From Streptomyces sp. NP160 (GTDB lineage Bacteria; Actinomycetota; Actinomycetes; Actinomycetales; Quadrisphaeraceae), in NCBI RefSeq assembly GCF_006335115.1, contig NZ_VDMJ01000049.1, positions 1 to 45,856 of the forward strand: 45,856 nucleotides of DNA, written 5' to 3'. This document shows, piece by piece, positions 34,494 through 41,820 of this stretch (its first letter is position 1; each line of letters begins with the position of its first letter). The notes below the pieces were generated by a model, which saw only the letters and a list, made by a program, of their open reading frames with translations, ran no database searches and was not told the origin of the DNA. Both the position numbers and the translations under genes were made by a program.

Positions 34494-37481
34494 GTGACGA
34501 CCCAGCTCGACAGGCCCGCCGGTGGCTCCCCCAGCGCCGGCGCGCCCCAGGTGGCCACCCCCGACCTGCTGCGCGCCCTGCGCTCCGCCCTCGGCGCGAA
34601 GGACGGCGACGGCGTCGTCGACGCCTCCACGCGCCGCCGTGCGGAGTACACCTCCGACGCCTCCAACTACCGCGTGGTGCCGCAGGTCGTCGTCTTCCCG
34701 CGGACCGCTGACGAGCTGGCCGCCGTCGTCGACGTCTCCCGCGCCCAGTCCGTGCCGCTCACCCTGCGCGGCGCCGGCACGTCGGTGGCGGGCAACGCGT
34801 GCGGGCCCGGCGTCGTCGTGGACACCTCGGTGCACCTCAACCGCGTGCTCGAGCTCGACCCGGGGAGCCAGACCGCGCTGGTGGAGCCCGGCATCGTGCT
34901 CGACGCGCTGCAGGGCCACGCCCGCCAGCACGGCCTGCGCTTCGGCCCCGACCCCAGCACCCACGCCCGCTGCACCATCGGCGGGATGATCGGCAACGAC
35001 GCCTGCGGCTCCCACGCCCTCGCGTACGGCCGCACCAGCGCCAACGTGCTGGAGCTGGACGTCGTCGACGGCCTGGGTCGACGCTGGACGACGACGGCGC
35101 CGCCGCCCGAGCTGGTCGAGGCGCTGCGCGGGGTGGCCGACCGGCACCTCGCCACCCTGCGCACGAAGTTCGCCACCTTCGGCCGGCAGGTCTCCGGGTA
35201 CGCCCTGGAGACGCTGCTGCCCGAGCACGGCGGTCCTGCCGGCGACGGCGGCCGAGGCGACGCGACCGGCTCCAACCTCGCCCGCCTGCTCTCCGGCTCC
35301 GAGGGCACCCTCGCCGTCCTGACGAGCGCGCGCGTCCGGCTGGTGCGGGAGTCCCCGGCGACGGCGTTCGTCGTCCTCGGCTACCCCGACATGGCCACCG
35401 CCGCGGACCACACGCCCGCGCTGCTCGAACACGGCCCCCTCGCCGTGGAGGGCCTCGACCGGCGCCTGGTGGAGGTGGTCCGCGCCCGCGGCGGCGACGT
35501 CGACGGGCTGCCCGACGGCAACGGCTGGCTCTTCGTGGAGGTCGGCGGGGAGACCGACGCCGAGGCCCTCGCTGGCGCGACCGCCCTGGTGGCGGCCTCC
35601 GGCACCCGCGAGCACGTCATCATCCCCACCCGCGCGCAGGCGCGGGCGCTGTGGCGCATCCGCGAGGACGGCGCCGGGTACGCCGGCCGCTCCCCCTCCG
35701 GCACGCCCGCGTGGCCCGGCTGGGAGGACGCGGCCGTGCCCCCGGCCCGCCTGGGCACCTACCTGCGCGACCTGCAGGCGCTCATGGGCAGCCACGGCGT
35801 CGACGGGCACGCCTACGGCCACTTCGGCGACGGCTGCATCCACATGCGCCTCGACCTGCCGCTGTCCGAGCCAGGCGGGGTGGACCGGTCCGGCGAGTTC
35901 CTGCGCGCTGCCGCGCGGCTCGTGGCCGCGCACGGCGGGTCGCTGTCCGGCGAGCACGGAGACGGCCGCGCCCGGTCGGCCCTGCTCCCCCTCATGTACG
36001 ACGACGACGCCCTGCGCGCCTTCGAGGAGGTCAAGGCCGCCTTCGACCCGGCCGAGCTGCTCAACCCCGGCGTGCTCGTGAGGCCCGCTCCGCTGGAGGC
36101 GGACCTGCGCGTGCCGGCAGCCCGCACGGCCGTCGAGATCCTGCCGGCCCGCCCGCTGTCGATCGCCTACCCGGCGGACGGCGGCGACCTCACCGCGGCC
36201 GTGCACCGCTGCGTCGGCGTGGGGAAGTGCCGCGCTGAGCCGGCGAGCGGTTCCGGCGGCGTCATGTGTCCGAGCTACATCGCGACCCGCGACGAGAAGG
36301 ACTCCACCCGCGGCCGCGCCCGGCTCCTGCAGGAGATGGCCAACGGCACGCTCGTCACCGACGGCTGGCGCTCGGAGGAGGTCCGCGAGTCGCTCGACCT
36401 GTGCCTGAGCTGCAAGGGCTGCTCCGTCGACTGCCCGGCCGGCGTGGACATGGCCACGTACAAGTCGGAGTTCCTCGACCACCACTACCGCGGCCGCCGC
36501 CGCCCGCTGAACCACTACGCGCTCGGGTGGCTCCCCCGCTGGACCCGCCTCGTGGCGCTGGGCCAGCCCGTGCTGCCGGCACTGGTCAACGTCGCGGCGA
36601 AGGTCGCGCCGCTGCGCAAGGCCGGCATGAAGGCGGTCGGGATCGACCCGGGCATGGCCGTGCCCACGTTCGCCCGCCAGACCTTCCGCTCCTGGTTCCA
36701 GGCCCTCCCCGACCGTGATCATGGGCGATCGGCCACCCCGGCCAGCCCGGCGTCGACGGTCACCGACGTCGTGCTCTGGGTCGACACGTTCACCGACGGC
36801 TTCGACCCGCAGGTCGGCGTCGCGGCCGTGAGGCTGCTCGAACACCTCGGCTTCCGCGTGCACCTGCCCACGGCCAAGGTCTGCTGCGGCCTGACCTGGG
36901 TCTCCACCGGCCAGCTCGACGGCGCCAAGCGGCAGCTCGCGGCCACGCTCGACGCCCTCGACGGCGATCTGGCCGGCATGCCCGTGGTCGGGCTCGAGCC
37001 GAGCTGCACGGCCCTGCTGCGCGAGGACGCCTCCCGCCTGCTCCCCGACGACCCGCGCGCCGCCGCCCTGCACTCCCGGGTGCGGACGGTGGCCGAGCTC
37101 ATCGCCGAGCACCGCCCCGACTGGACCCCGCCGCAGCTGAAGACCGAGGCCGTGGTGCAGCCGCACTGCCACCAGCACGCCGTCATGGGCTTCGGCGCCG
37201 ACGCGGCGCTGCTGGCCCGCGCGGGCGTGGACGCCACGCAGCTCGGCGGCTGCTGCGGCCTGGCCGGCAACTTCGGCGCGGAGGCGGGCCACCGCGACGT
37301 GTCGGTGGCGGTGGCCGAGCAGCAGCTGCTGCCCGCGCTGCGGAAGGCCGGCGACGCGGTCCCCGTGGTCGCGGACGGCTTTAGCTGCCGCACGCAGACG
37401 GACGCGCTGGCCGGTCGTCGTCCGAAGCACCTCGTGGAGCTGCTCGCCGAGGCCCTGCCCAGCACGGCCCCGGAGCGCTGA
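34494..37481 (+). CDS. FAD-linked oxidoreductase with Fe-S half (GlcD-GlcF / D-lactate dehydrogenase type)
   Basis: A 995-residue fusion. The N-terminal half has an FAD-binding_4 domain (TADELAAVVDVSRAQSVPLTLRGAGTSVAGNACGPG, about 70-105; CTIGGMIGNDACGSHA at about 160) and FAD-oxidase C (GHAYGHFGDGCIHMRLDLP; SGEHGDGRARS). The C-terminal half has two 4Fe-4S motifs (C-VGVGKC..MCPSY at about 573; CLSCKGCSVDCP at about 636) and two CCG domains (KVCCGLTW at about 796; LGGCCGLAGNFG at about 917). Such proteins oxidise D-lactate or glycolate and pass electrons to the quinone pool. Residues 740-750 (DRDHGRSATPA) come from a family A repeat inserted between the Fe-S and CCG parts. GTG 34494 is preceded by GGGGAG; a nearby ATG gives only four codons. 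Confidence 0.93.
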   Translation: MTTQLDRPAGGSPSAGAPQVATPDLLRALRSALGAKDGDGVVDASTRRRAEYTSDASNYRVVPQVVVFPRTADELAAVVDVSRAQSVPLTLRGAGTSVAGNACGPGVVVDTSVHLNRVLELDPGSQTALVEPGIVLDALQGHARQHGLRFGPDPSTHARCTIGGMIGNDACGSHALAYGRTSANVLELDVVDGLGRRWTTTAPPPELVEALRGVADRHLATLRTKFATFGRQVSGYALETLLPEHGGPAGDGGRGDATGSNLARLLSGSEGTLAVLTSARVRLVRESPATAFVVLGYPDMATAADHTPALLEHGPLAVEGLDRRLVEVVRARGGDVDGLPDGNGWLFVEVGGETDAEALAGATALVAASGTREHVIIPTRAQARALWRIREDGAGYAGRSPSGTPAWPGWEDAAVPPARLGTYLRDLQALMGSHGVDGHAYGHFGDGCIHMRLDLPLSEPGGVDRSGEFLRAAARLVAAHGGSLSGEHGDGRARSALLPLMYDDDALRAFEEVKAAFDPAELLNPGVLVRPAPLEADLRVPAARTAVEILPARPLSIAYPADGGDLTAAVHRCVGVGKCRAEPASGSGGVMCPSYIATRDEKDSTRGRARLLQEMANGTLVTDGWRSEEVRESLDLCLSCKGCSVDCPAGVDMATYKSEFLDHHYRGRRRPLNHYALGWLPRWTRLVALGQPVLPALVNVAAKVAPLRKAGMKAVGIDPGMAVPTFARQTFRSWFQALPDRDHGRSATPASPASTVTDVVLWVDTFTDGFDPQVGVAAVRLLEHLGFRVHLPTAKVCCGLTWVSTGQLDGAKRQLAATLDALDGDLAGMPVVGLEPSCTALLREDASRLLPDDPRAAALHSRVRTVAELIAEHRPDWTPPQLKTEAVVQPHCHQHAVMGFGADAALLARAGVDATQLGGCCGLAGNFGAEAGHRDVSVAVAEQQLLPALRKAGDAVPVVADGFSCRTQTDALAGRRPKHLVELLAEALPSTAPER
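36713..36743 (+). repeat. Family A repeat inside the FAD/Fe-S oxidoreductase gene
   Basis: CCGTGATCATGGGCGAT opens the element, which continues CGGCCACCCCGGCC. It is 30/31 identical to the copy in the permease at 3507-3537 and is read in the same frame (RDHGR-ATPA). Confidence 0.87.
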
Positions 37482-37536
37482 CCCTCCCGCCCCGCGCGCT
37501 CCTCGGCACGCCCGTGGTCGTCGGGGCGCCGCGGCG

Positions 37537-38502
37537 TCAGGCGGACGCGGTGGACGCGGAAGCGCTGGCCGTGAGGGCGCCGCGCAGCTCGCTGGTGCCG
37601 GAGTGCGCGGCGTCGCCGTCGAGGGGCTCGGTGGACACGTCCACCTCGCTGAACCGGGCCAGGTCCACCCCGTCCGGCAGCACGTAGCCGCCCCGCGGGC
37701 TGTGCCCGTCGGCGAGGGACCCGAGCGAGACCACCCCGCCGGTGGCCGCGTCGAGCAGCCACACCTCGTAGGCGGAGCCCTGCACCGGCGGCAGCCCCTC
37801 GGTGGTGACGAGCACCCGCCGCCCCTCGCCCGCGCTGGACGTGACGACCACCTCGGCCGTGCCGCGCCAGTCGCCCTGCCCCGCGGCCAGCGGCCGCAGC
37901 TGGGCGGTGGAGACGACGGCGGCGCCCGCCACGGGGTCGGCGGCGGCGCCGGGGTCCCTGGTCCGCGAGACCACCAGGGCGCCCGAGGTCGCGCCGACCA
38001 CGAGCGCCAGGCCCGCGGCGCCGAGCAGCACGGGCGTCGACCACCGCTGCCGCGACCGCTGGGCCGGCACCCGGGACGGCACCCGGGACGGCACCGCGGA
38101 CGACGACGGCGGCGGCGCACCCACCCGGACCGGCTGCGCGGGCGCGGGCGGCGTGTCCCGCCCGGGCGCCCGCGTCGCCCCGACGGCCGCTGCTCCGGGA
38201 CGGGCGTGACCGCCGGCGTCGTCGTCGAGGGAGCGCAGGAGGGCCGCCTCGTCGGGCGCGGAGCGCACCCCGGTGGCGGCGGCGATCCCGGCCCACACCG
38301 ACGGCGGGGGCAGGCGGCGCGCAGGGCCGTCGGGCCCGGGCGCCACCGCGGCGCCCATCGCCGAGACCTCCTCGGCGCACGCGGCGCAGGTCGACACGTG
38401 CTCGCGCACGCGACCCAGCCGCTCGTCGTCGGGCGCCACGGCCACCATCGCCAGCTCCTCGGCGGCGGGGTGGTCGACGGGGTGCTGCTCAGGCGGTGCC
38501 AC
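37537..38502 (-). CDS. Anti-sigma factor, RskA-like
   Basis: A 321-residue membrane protein. An N-terminal zinc-binding anti-sigma domain shows HVSTCAACAEEV (H-x3-C-x2-C, about 35-46). There follow a long Pro/Ala-rich cytoplasmic linker, one membrane helix (VLLGAAGLALVVGATSGALVV, about 155-175) and an RskA-type extracellular beta domain (VLVTTEGLPPVQGSAYEVWLLDAATGGVVSLGSL). It should hold the adjacent ECF sigma factor inactive until proteolysis. GTG 38502 is favoured because GGGAGG lies 5 nt upstream; GTG 38508 is too close to it. The start overlaps the end of the sigma gene, so the pair is translationally coupled. Confidence 0.9.
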   Translation of the reverse strand: MAPPEQHPVDHPAAEELAMVAVAPDDERLGRVREHVSTCAACAEEVSAMGAAVAPGPDGPARRLPPPSVWAGIAAATGVRSAPDEAALLRSLDDDAGGHARPGAAAVGATRAPGRDTPPAPAQPVRVGAPPPSSSAVPSRVPSRVPAQRSRQRWSTPVLLGAAGLALVVGATSGALVVSRTRDPGAAADPVAGAAVVSTAQLRPLAAGQGDWRGTAEVVVTSSAGEGRRVLVTTEGLPPVQGSAYEVWLLDAATGGVVSLGSLADGHSPRGGYVLPDGVDLARFSEVDVSTEPLDGDAAHSGTSELRGALTASASASTASA

Positions 38503-39094
38503 CGGCACCTCCCAGGCGTCCGCGCAGCCTCGTGAGGCTGCGGCGCAGGTGGCTCTTCACCGTTCCGAGGGGCAGCCCGGTCCGCTCGGAGATCTGGGCG
38601 TGGGTGAGGTCGTCCCAGTAGGCGAGCTCCACGATGCGGCGCTGCGGCTGGTCCAACCTCTCCACCTCCTCGCGGACGTCGACGTGCTCGACGGTGCGGT
38701 CGGCACCCTCCACCACCGGCGCGGAGCCCGGCCCGGCAGGGGGCGGCCCGGCGGGGTCGGTGGGGTCCCACGGCTGCTCCCGCAGCGCGGCCCGGCGGCG
38801 CAGGGCGTCCGTGATGCGGTGCCGGGCGATGCCGACCAGCCAGCCCGCGAGCGGGCCGCGCTCGGGGTCGTACCGGTCGCGGTCCCTCCAGGCGCTGATG
38901 AACACCTGCTGGGTGACGTCGTCGGCGTCCACCGGCCCCACCGCGCGGACCGCCAGGCCGTGCACGAGCGTCCCCCACCTCTCGTAGGCGCGGGCCAGCG
39001 CGTCCTCGTGGCCGGCGGCGAAGTCGAGCTCGACAGCGCGGTCCCGGGCGGCGCGCCCGCCGGGCGCGCCGCCCGGGGTCTCGACCGGCTCCAC
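38489..39094 (-). CDS. ECF sigma factor (SigK-like)
   Basis: A 201-residue sigma-70 family protein with region 2 (AGHEDALARAYERWGTLVHGLAVRAVGPVDADDVTQQVFISAWRDRDRYDPERGPLAGWLVGIARHRITDALRR, about 28-98) and region 4 (LDQPQRRIVELAYWDDLTHAQISERTGLPLGTVKSHLRRSLTRLRGRL, about 145-193). Pairing with an RskA-like anti-sigma suggests the SigK group. It starts at GTG 39094 with TAGCGT 6 nt upstream (39101-39106) and no ribosome site, so a leaderless message from its own promoter is possible. It follows DUF4397 and sortase genes on the same strand, so surface proteins may be part of its regulon (inference). Confidence 0.92.
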   Translation of the reverse strand: MEPVETPGGAPGGRAARDRAVELDFAAGHEDALARAYERWGTLVHGLAVRAVGPVDADDVTQQVFISAWRDRDRYDPERGPLAGWLVGIARHRITDALRRRAALREQPWDPTDPAGPPPAGPGSAPVVEGADRTVEHVDVREEVERLDQPQRRIVELAYWDDLTHAQISERTGLPLGTVKSHLRRSLTRLRGRLGGAGGTA

Positions 39095-39100
39095 GCTGGC

Positions 39101-39106
39101 ACGCTA
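39101..39106 (-). promoter_or_regulatory. Leaderless -10 box of the ECF sigma gene
   Basis: TAGCGT on the minus strand ends 6 nt before GTG 39094. It is identical to the hexamers before the HNH and GNAT genes. Confidence 0.45.
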
Positions 39107-39144
39107 GGCGGATCGGGGGCGGGCGGCGCGCCGAGGCGGAGGCG

Positions 39145-39924
39145 TCAGGACACCCGGTCCGCGACCACCACGACGTTGTCCGCGTAGTGGCGCGAGGCCC
39201 TGTCGAACTCTCCACCGCAGCTGATGAGCACCAGCCGCGGAGCGCCCGCGGTCGTGAAGAGCGCGGCCGCGGGGAGCTCGGACTTGGAGAACTGGGCCGT
39301 GCCGCTGGTCCGGTAGACGTGCTGGACGCCCGCGGCGTCGGTGACCAGCACGTCCTGGCCGGCCTGCGCCTCCCGCAGCCGGAAGAGCGCCCCGGGGCCG
39401 GCCGGGGTGTCGACGTGCCCGACGAGCACCACGGACCCGTCGGCGTCCCCCGGCGCGGCGCCGGGAGCCCACCAGCCCGTGCGCGCGCCGTCCTCGGGGA
39501 CGACGACGGAGCCGTCCGGCGCCGCCCCCACGGCGTCGACGGGTGCGTCGACCCCCAGCGCCGGCAGCTGGACGCGCACCGGCGCCGCCGCGGCCGCCAC
39601 CACGGCCGGAGCCGGGTCGGACGGCACGAGGCGCGGCAGGGCCGGCCCGGTGTCCTCCGCCGGCGCCGCCGGCGGCGCCGACGGCGAGGACGACGAGGAC
39701 GACGACGGCGCCGCGGCGGGCGCCCCCGCGCTCGTCGTCGTCGTGCTGACCGCGGGGGCGGGCAGTGCGCCGGCCAGGGGTGCGGCCTGGCTGCTCGCCC
39801 CGGTGAGCAGCCAGGCCGCGGGTGCGGTGGCGGCGAGGACCAGGCCGCTCACCGCCACCGCCGTCAGAGCGCGCCCGGCCCGGCCGCCGCGGTCGGGGCC
39901 AGCGCGGTCGGGCCCGGTGCTCAC
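39145..39924 (-). CDS. Class F-like sortase
   Basis: The 259-residue protein has one N-terminal membrane helix (LTAVAVSGLVLAATAPAAWLL), a Ser/Pro/Ala spacer of about 80 residues and a sortase domain (about 105-259): VRVQLPALGVDAPVDAVG, VVLVGHVDT with the catalytic His, LVLISCGGEFD with the catalytic Cys, and ASRHYADNVVVVA with the Arg. Actinobacterial class F enzymes read TCGG at the Cys, and SCGG here is a mild variant. It would transfer surface proteins to the wall or pili. GTG 39924 overlaps the stop of the DUF4397 gene (GTGA), so they are coupled. No LPxTG-type signal is seen in that neighbour, so its substrate may lie elsewhere. Confidence 0.88.
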   Translation of the reverse strand: MSTGPDRAGPDRGGRAGRALTAVAVSGLVLAATAPAAWLLTGASSQAAPLAGALPAPAVSTTTTSAGAPAAAPSSSSSSSPSAPPAAPAEDTGPALPRLVPSDPAPAVVAAAAAPVRVQLPALGVDAPVDAVGAAPDGSVVVPEDGARTGWWAPGAAPGDADGSVVLVGHVDTPAGPGALFRLREAQAGQDVLVTDAAGVQHVYRTSGTAQFSKSELPAAALFTTAGAPRLVLISCGGEFDRASRHYADNVVVVADRVS

Positions 39925-40796
39925 GCCGCGCGGTCGCCGGTGCCGGTGGTGGCGGTGGCGGTCGCCGTGCGGCGCGAGCGCACCGCGGCGGCGCCGACAC
40001 CGGCCACCACGGCCGCGCCGAGGGCCCCGGCGGAGGTGGCGAGCACCCAGGTCGGCACGCCGCCGGCGTCGAGGAAGCCGCCGGTGCCTGCCGCGACGCC
40101 ACCGGGGGCGCCCCCGAGGTCCTCGATGCGCTGCAGGGCCAGCTGCACGCCTCCGGCCGTGGGGCTGCCCCAGGCGTACACGACCGTGCTGGTGCCGGCG
40201 GGCAGGGACAGGTCGGTCGGACCGGCGACGACGTTGGTGGTGCCGGTGGCCACGACGTCGGCGCTGACCGTGCCCGCGGGCACCTCGGCGCTGGCCTCGT
40301 CCGGGTTGGACAGGTCCTGCACCAGCGGCTGGCCGCCCGCACGGACGTCCACGGCGGGCGCCGCCGCGACGTGGCGGACCGTGACGCGGGCGTCGCCAGC
40401 GGGCACCGCGGAGGTGTCGTTGACGAACGGGGTGAGCTTCGGCTGGCCCTGCGCGTCGAGGTGGGCGACCACGGTGACGTTGGCGCCCGCGGGAACCTCG
40501 ACGTCGTTCGCGCTGATGGCGGGCGTACCGGTGGAGGGCTGGCCGGCCTGGAAGACGGCCAGGTCGTAGCTGCCGGCGGGCAGCTGCTGCGGGTCGGTGA
40601 GCGTGCCCGGGGTGAAGTCGGGGATGAGCTCCTGCCCGTTGGCGTAGACGTCGACGGTGAGGCCGGGCACGGCGTGCAGCACGCTGACGGTCGCGGTGCC
40701 GCCTCCGCCGCCGGCCGCGGAGGCCGCGGCGGCCGGGACGAGGACGAGCGAGGCGGCGGTCGCGGCGACGGCAGCGGTGCAGGTGGTCTTGCGCAC
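39921..40796 (-). CDS. DUF4397 surface protein with C-terminal membrane anchor
   Basis: A 291-residue exported protein: signal peptide (AAVAATAASLVLVPAAAASA, cleavage about residue 27), one or two DUF4397 beta domains (VSVLHAVPGLTVDVYANGQELIPDFTPGTLT at about 34-64; VTVRHVAAAPAVDVRAGGQPLVQDL at about 136-160) and a C-terminal hydrophobic segment with a basic tail (VLATSAGALGAAVVAGVGAAAVRSRR). That end looks like a sorting signal, but the pentapeptide is missing; GVPTW stands at the expected place. The role is unknown beyond surface adhesin-like. GTG 40796 has GGAGG 6 nt upstream. It is coupled to the sortase gene and precedes the sigma/anti-sigma pair. Confidence 0.87.
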   Translation of the reverse strand: MRKTTCTAAVAATAASLVLVPAAAASAAGGGGGTATVSVLHAVPGLTVDVYANGQELIPDFTPGTLTDPQQLPAGSYDLAVFQAGQPSTGTPAISANDVEVPAGANVTVVAHLDAQGQPKLTPFVNDTSAVPAGDARVTVRHVAAAPAVDVRAGGQPLVQDLSNPDEASAEVPAGTVSADVVATGTTNVVAGPTDLSLPAGTSTVVYAWGSPTAGGVQLALQRIEDLGGAPGGVAAGTGGFLDAGGVPTWVLATSAGALGAAVVAGVGAAAVRSRRTATATATTGTGDRAA

Positions 40797-40922
40797 GAGG
40801 GTCCTCCGAGGTCCGGGCGCCGCCCGTCGCGACGCTCCTGCCCGTACTGCGCACGGCACCCCGCCGGTGGATGCACCACCCCTGAACAACCTCTGTGCTC
40901 TGCGTCACACCCGCCCCTGGAC

Positions 40923-40986
40923 CGCACTCGCGCACCCCAGTGCGCCGTCGACGGCCCCTGGCGGCGCACTGGAGCACGCGAGTGCG
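40923..40986. repeat. Large imperfect inverted repeat between divergent genes
   Basis: A 25-nt arm at 40923-40947 (starting CGCACTCGCG, ending CCAGTGCGCCG) matches the reverse complement of 40962-40986 at 22 of 25 positions, with a 14-nt loop. It lies between the divergent DUF4397 and GNAT genes, so it is not a simple terminator. The rest of 40797-41014 shows no gene. Confidence 0.8.
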
Positions 40987-41001
40987 GGAAGGGGGCGGGG
41001 G

Positions 41002-41007
41002 TAGCGT
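41002..41007 (+). promoter_or_regulatory. Leaderless -10 box of the GNAT gene
   Basis: TAGCGT ends exactly 7 nt before GTG 41015, with only G-rich sequence between and no useful ribosome site position. Confidence 0.5.
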
Positions 41008-41014
41008 GCCGGGG

Positions 41015-41599
41015 GTGATCACCGCCAGCGGGGTCGACGGGGCAGCGCCGGGCGTCGCGGTCCGGCTCGCCGCCGAGGACGACGTCCCGGCCATCACCGA
41101 GCTCCTCCTGCGCAGCCGGGAGCACCTGGCCCCGTGGGAGCCGCTGCGGGAGGAGTCCTTCTTCACGGAGGCGTCGCAGCGGGAGGGCCTGCACGCGCTG
41201 CTGGAGCGCCACGCCGCCGGCACGCACGTCCCGCTGGTCGTCGTCGAGGACGGCGAGGTGGTCGGCCGGGTCACGGTGAGCGACGTGGTGCGCGGGGCGT
41301 TCCAGTCAGCGCACCTCGGCTACTGGGTGGGGGCTGCGCACACGGGACGCGGTGTGGCGACGGCGGCGGTGGCCGCGACCGTGCGCCTGGCCTTCGGCGA
41401 GCTGGGCCTGCACCGGCTGCAGGCCGACACCCTGCTGCACAACACCGCGTCGCAGAGGGTGCTGGCGCGCAACGGCTTCGTCCGCATCGGGACGGCTCCG
41501 CGGTACCTCCGGATCGCCGGGCGCTGGCAGGACCACCACCTGCACCAGCTCCTCGACGACCAGCCGTCGGACCGGCAGGACGTGGCCGACCGCCCATGA
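41015..41599 (+). CDS. GNAT N-acetyltransferase, RimJ/RimL type
   Basis: A 194-residue acetyltransferase: VAVRLAAEDDVPAITELLLRSREHLAPWEPLREE at 14-47, LGYWVGAAHTGRGVATAAVAATVRLAF (the acetyl-CoA pyrophosphate loop, GRGVAT, about 104-130), LGLHRLQADTLLHNTASQRVLARNGFVRIGTAPRYLRIAGRWQDHHLHQLL. This pattern is that of the ribosomal-protein Ser/Ala acetyltransferase group (RimJ/RimL), although many relatives acetylate other amines. The start GTG 41015 is supported by the leaderless -10. The last codons (VADRP, then TGA) lie within a family A repeat hairpin shared with the ltrA remnant on the other strand. Confidence 0.9.
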   Translation: MITASGVDGAAPGVAVRLAAEDDVPAITELLLRSREHLAPWEPLREESFFTEASQREGLHALLERHAAGTHVPLVVVEDGEVVGRVTVSDVVRGAFQSAHLGYWVGAAHTGRGVATAAVAATVRLAFGELGLHRLQADTLLHNTASQRVLARNGFVRIGTAPRYLRIAGRWQDHHLHQLLDDQPSDRQDVADRP

Positions 41600-41624
41600 T
41601 CACGGAGGTCGTGGGCGGTCGGCC
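41584..41624. repeat. Family A repeat forming a hairpin between GNAT and ltrA remnant
   Basis: GGCCGACCGCCCA (41584-41596) and TGGGCGGTCGGCC (41612-41624) are perfect 13-bp arms around 15 nt. The minus strand carries the family core CCGTGATCATGGGCG. The core TGATCA gives the stop codon of the GNAT on the plus strand and of the ltrA remnant on the minus strand. Confidence 0.88.
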
Positions 41625-41743
41625 AGCGCCGGCGCGACCAGGTCGAAGAACAGCTCCAGGCTGCTGGCGGTCCGGCCCGGCTCGCGGGGCTCGCGCGGCC
41701 GCGTGGTGGTCAGCCGCAGCCGACCCGTCGTGGCGCTCGTCAC
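41600..41743 (-). pseudogene. Truncated ltrA (low temperature requirement A) remnant
   Basis: The minus strand reads a 47-residue frame from GTG 41743: RLRLTTTRPREPREPGRTASSLELFFDLV, then APALADRPRPP and stop. The first part matches what I know of the N-terminus of LtrA membrane proteins, in which ELFFDLVFVVAV starts the first membrane helix; here the reading breaks off exactly after LV and enters a family A repeat that supplies the stop. A -10-like TACCCT on the minus strand (41751-41756) ends 7 nt before the GTG, so the leaderless promoter survives. The remaining roughly 350 residues are absent, indicating loss by deletion next to the repeat. Confidence 0.72.
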
Positions 41744-41820
41744 GGCCCGCAGGGTAGGACTGCTCGGGCGCTCCGCGGCAGCCCGCCGCGGTGCCCCCCA
41801 CCCGACGAAGGAGTCGCTCG

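Noticed and set aside
34449-39215. A 1588-codon open frame on the minus strand across the oxidoreductase and sigma genes
   Set aside because: It is antisense to well-recognised genes, has an Arg/Gly/His/Val-biased random composition and no motif. Long open antisense frames are expected at this GC content.
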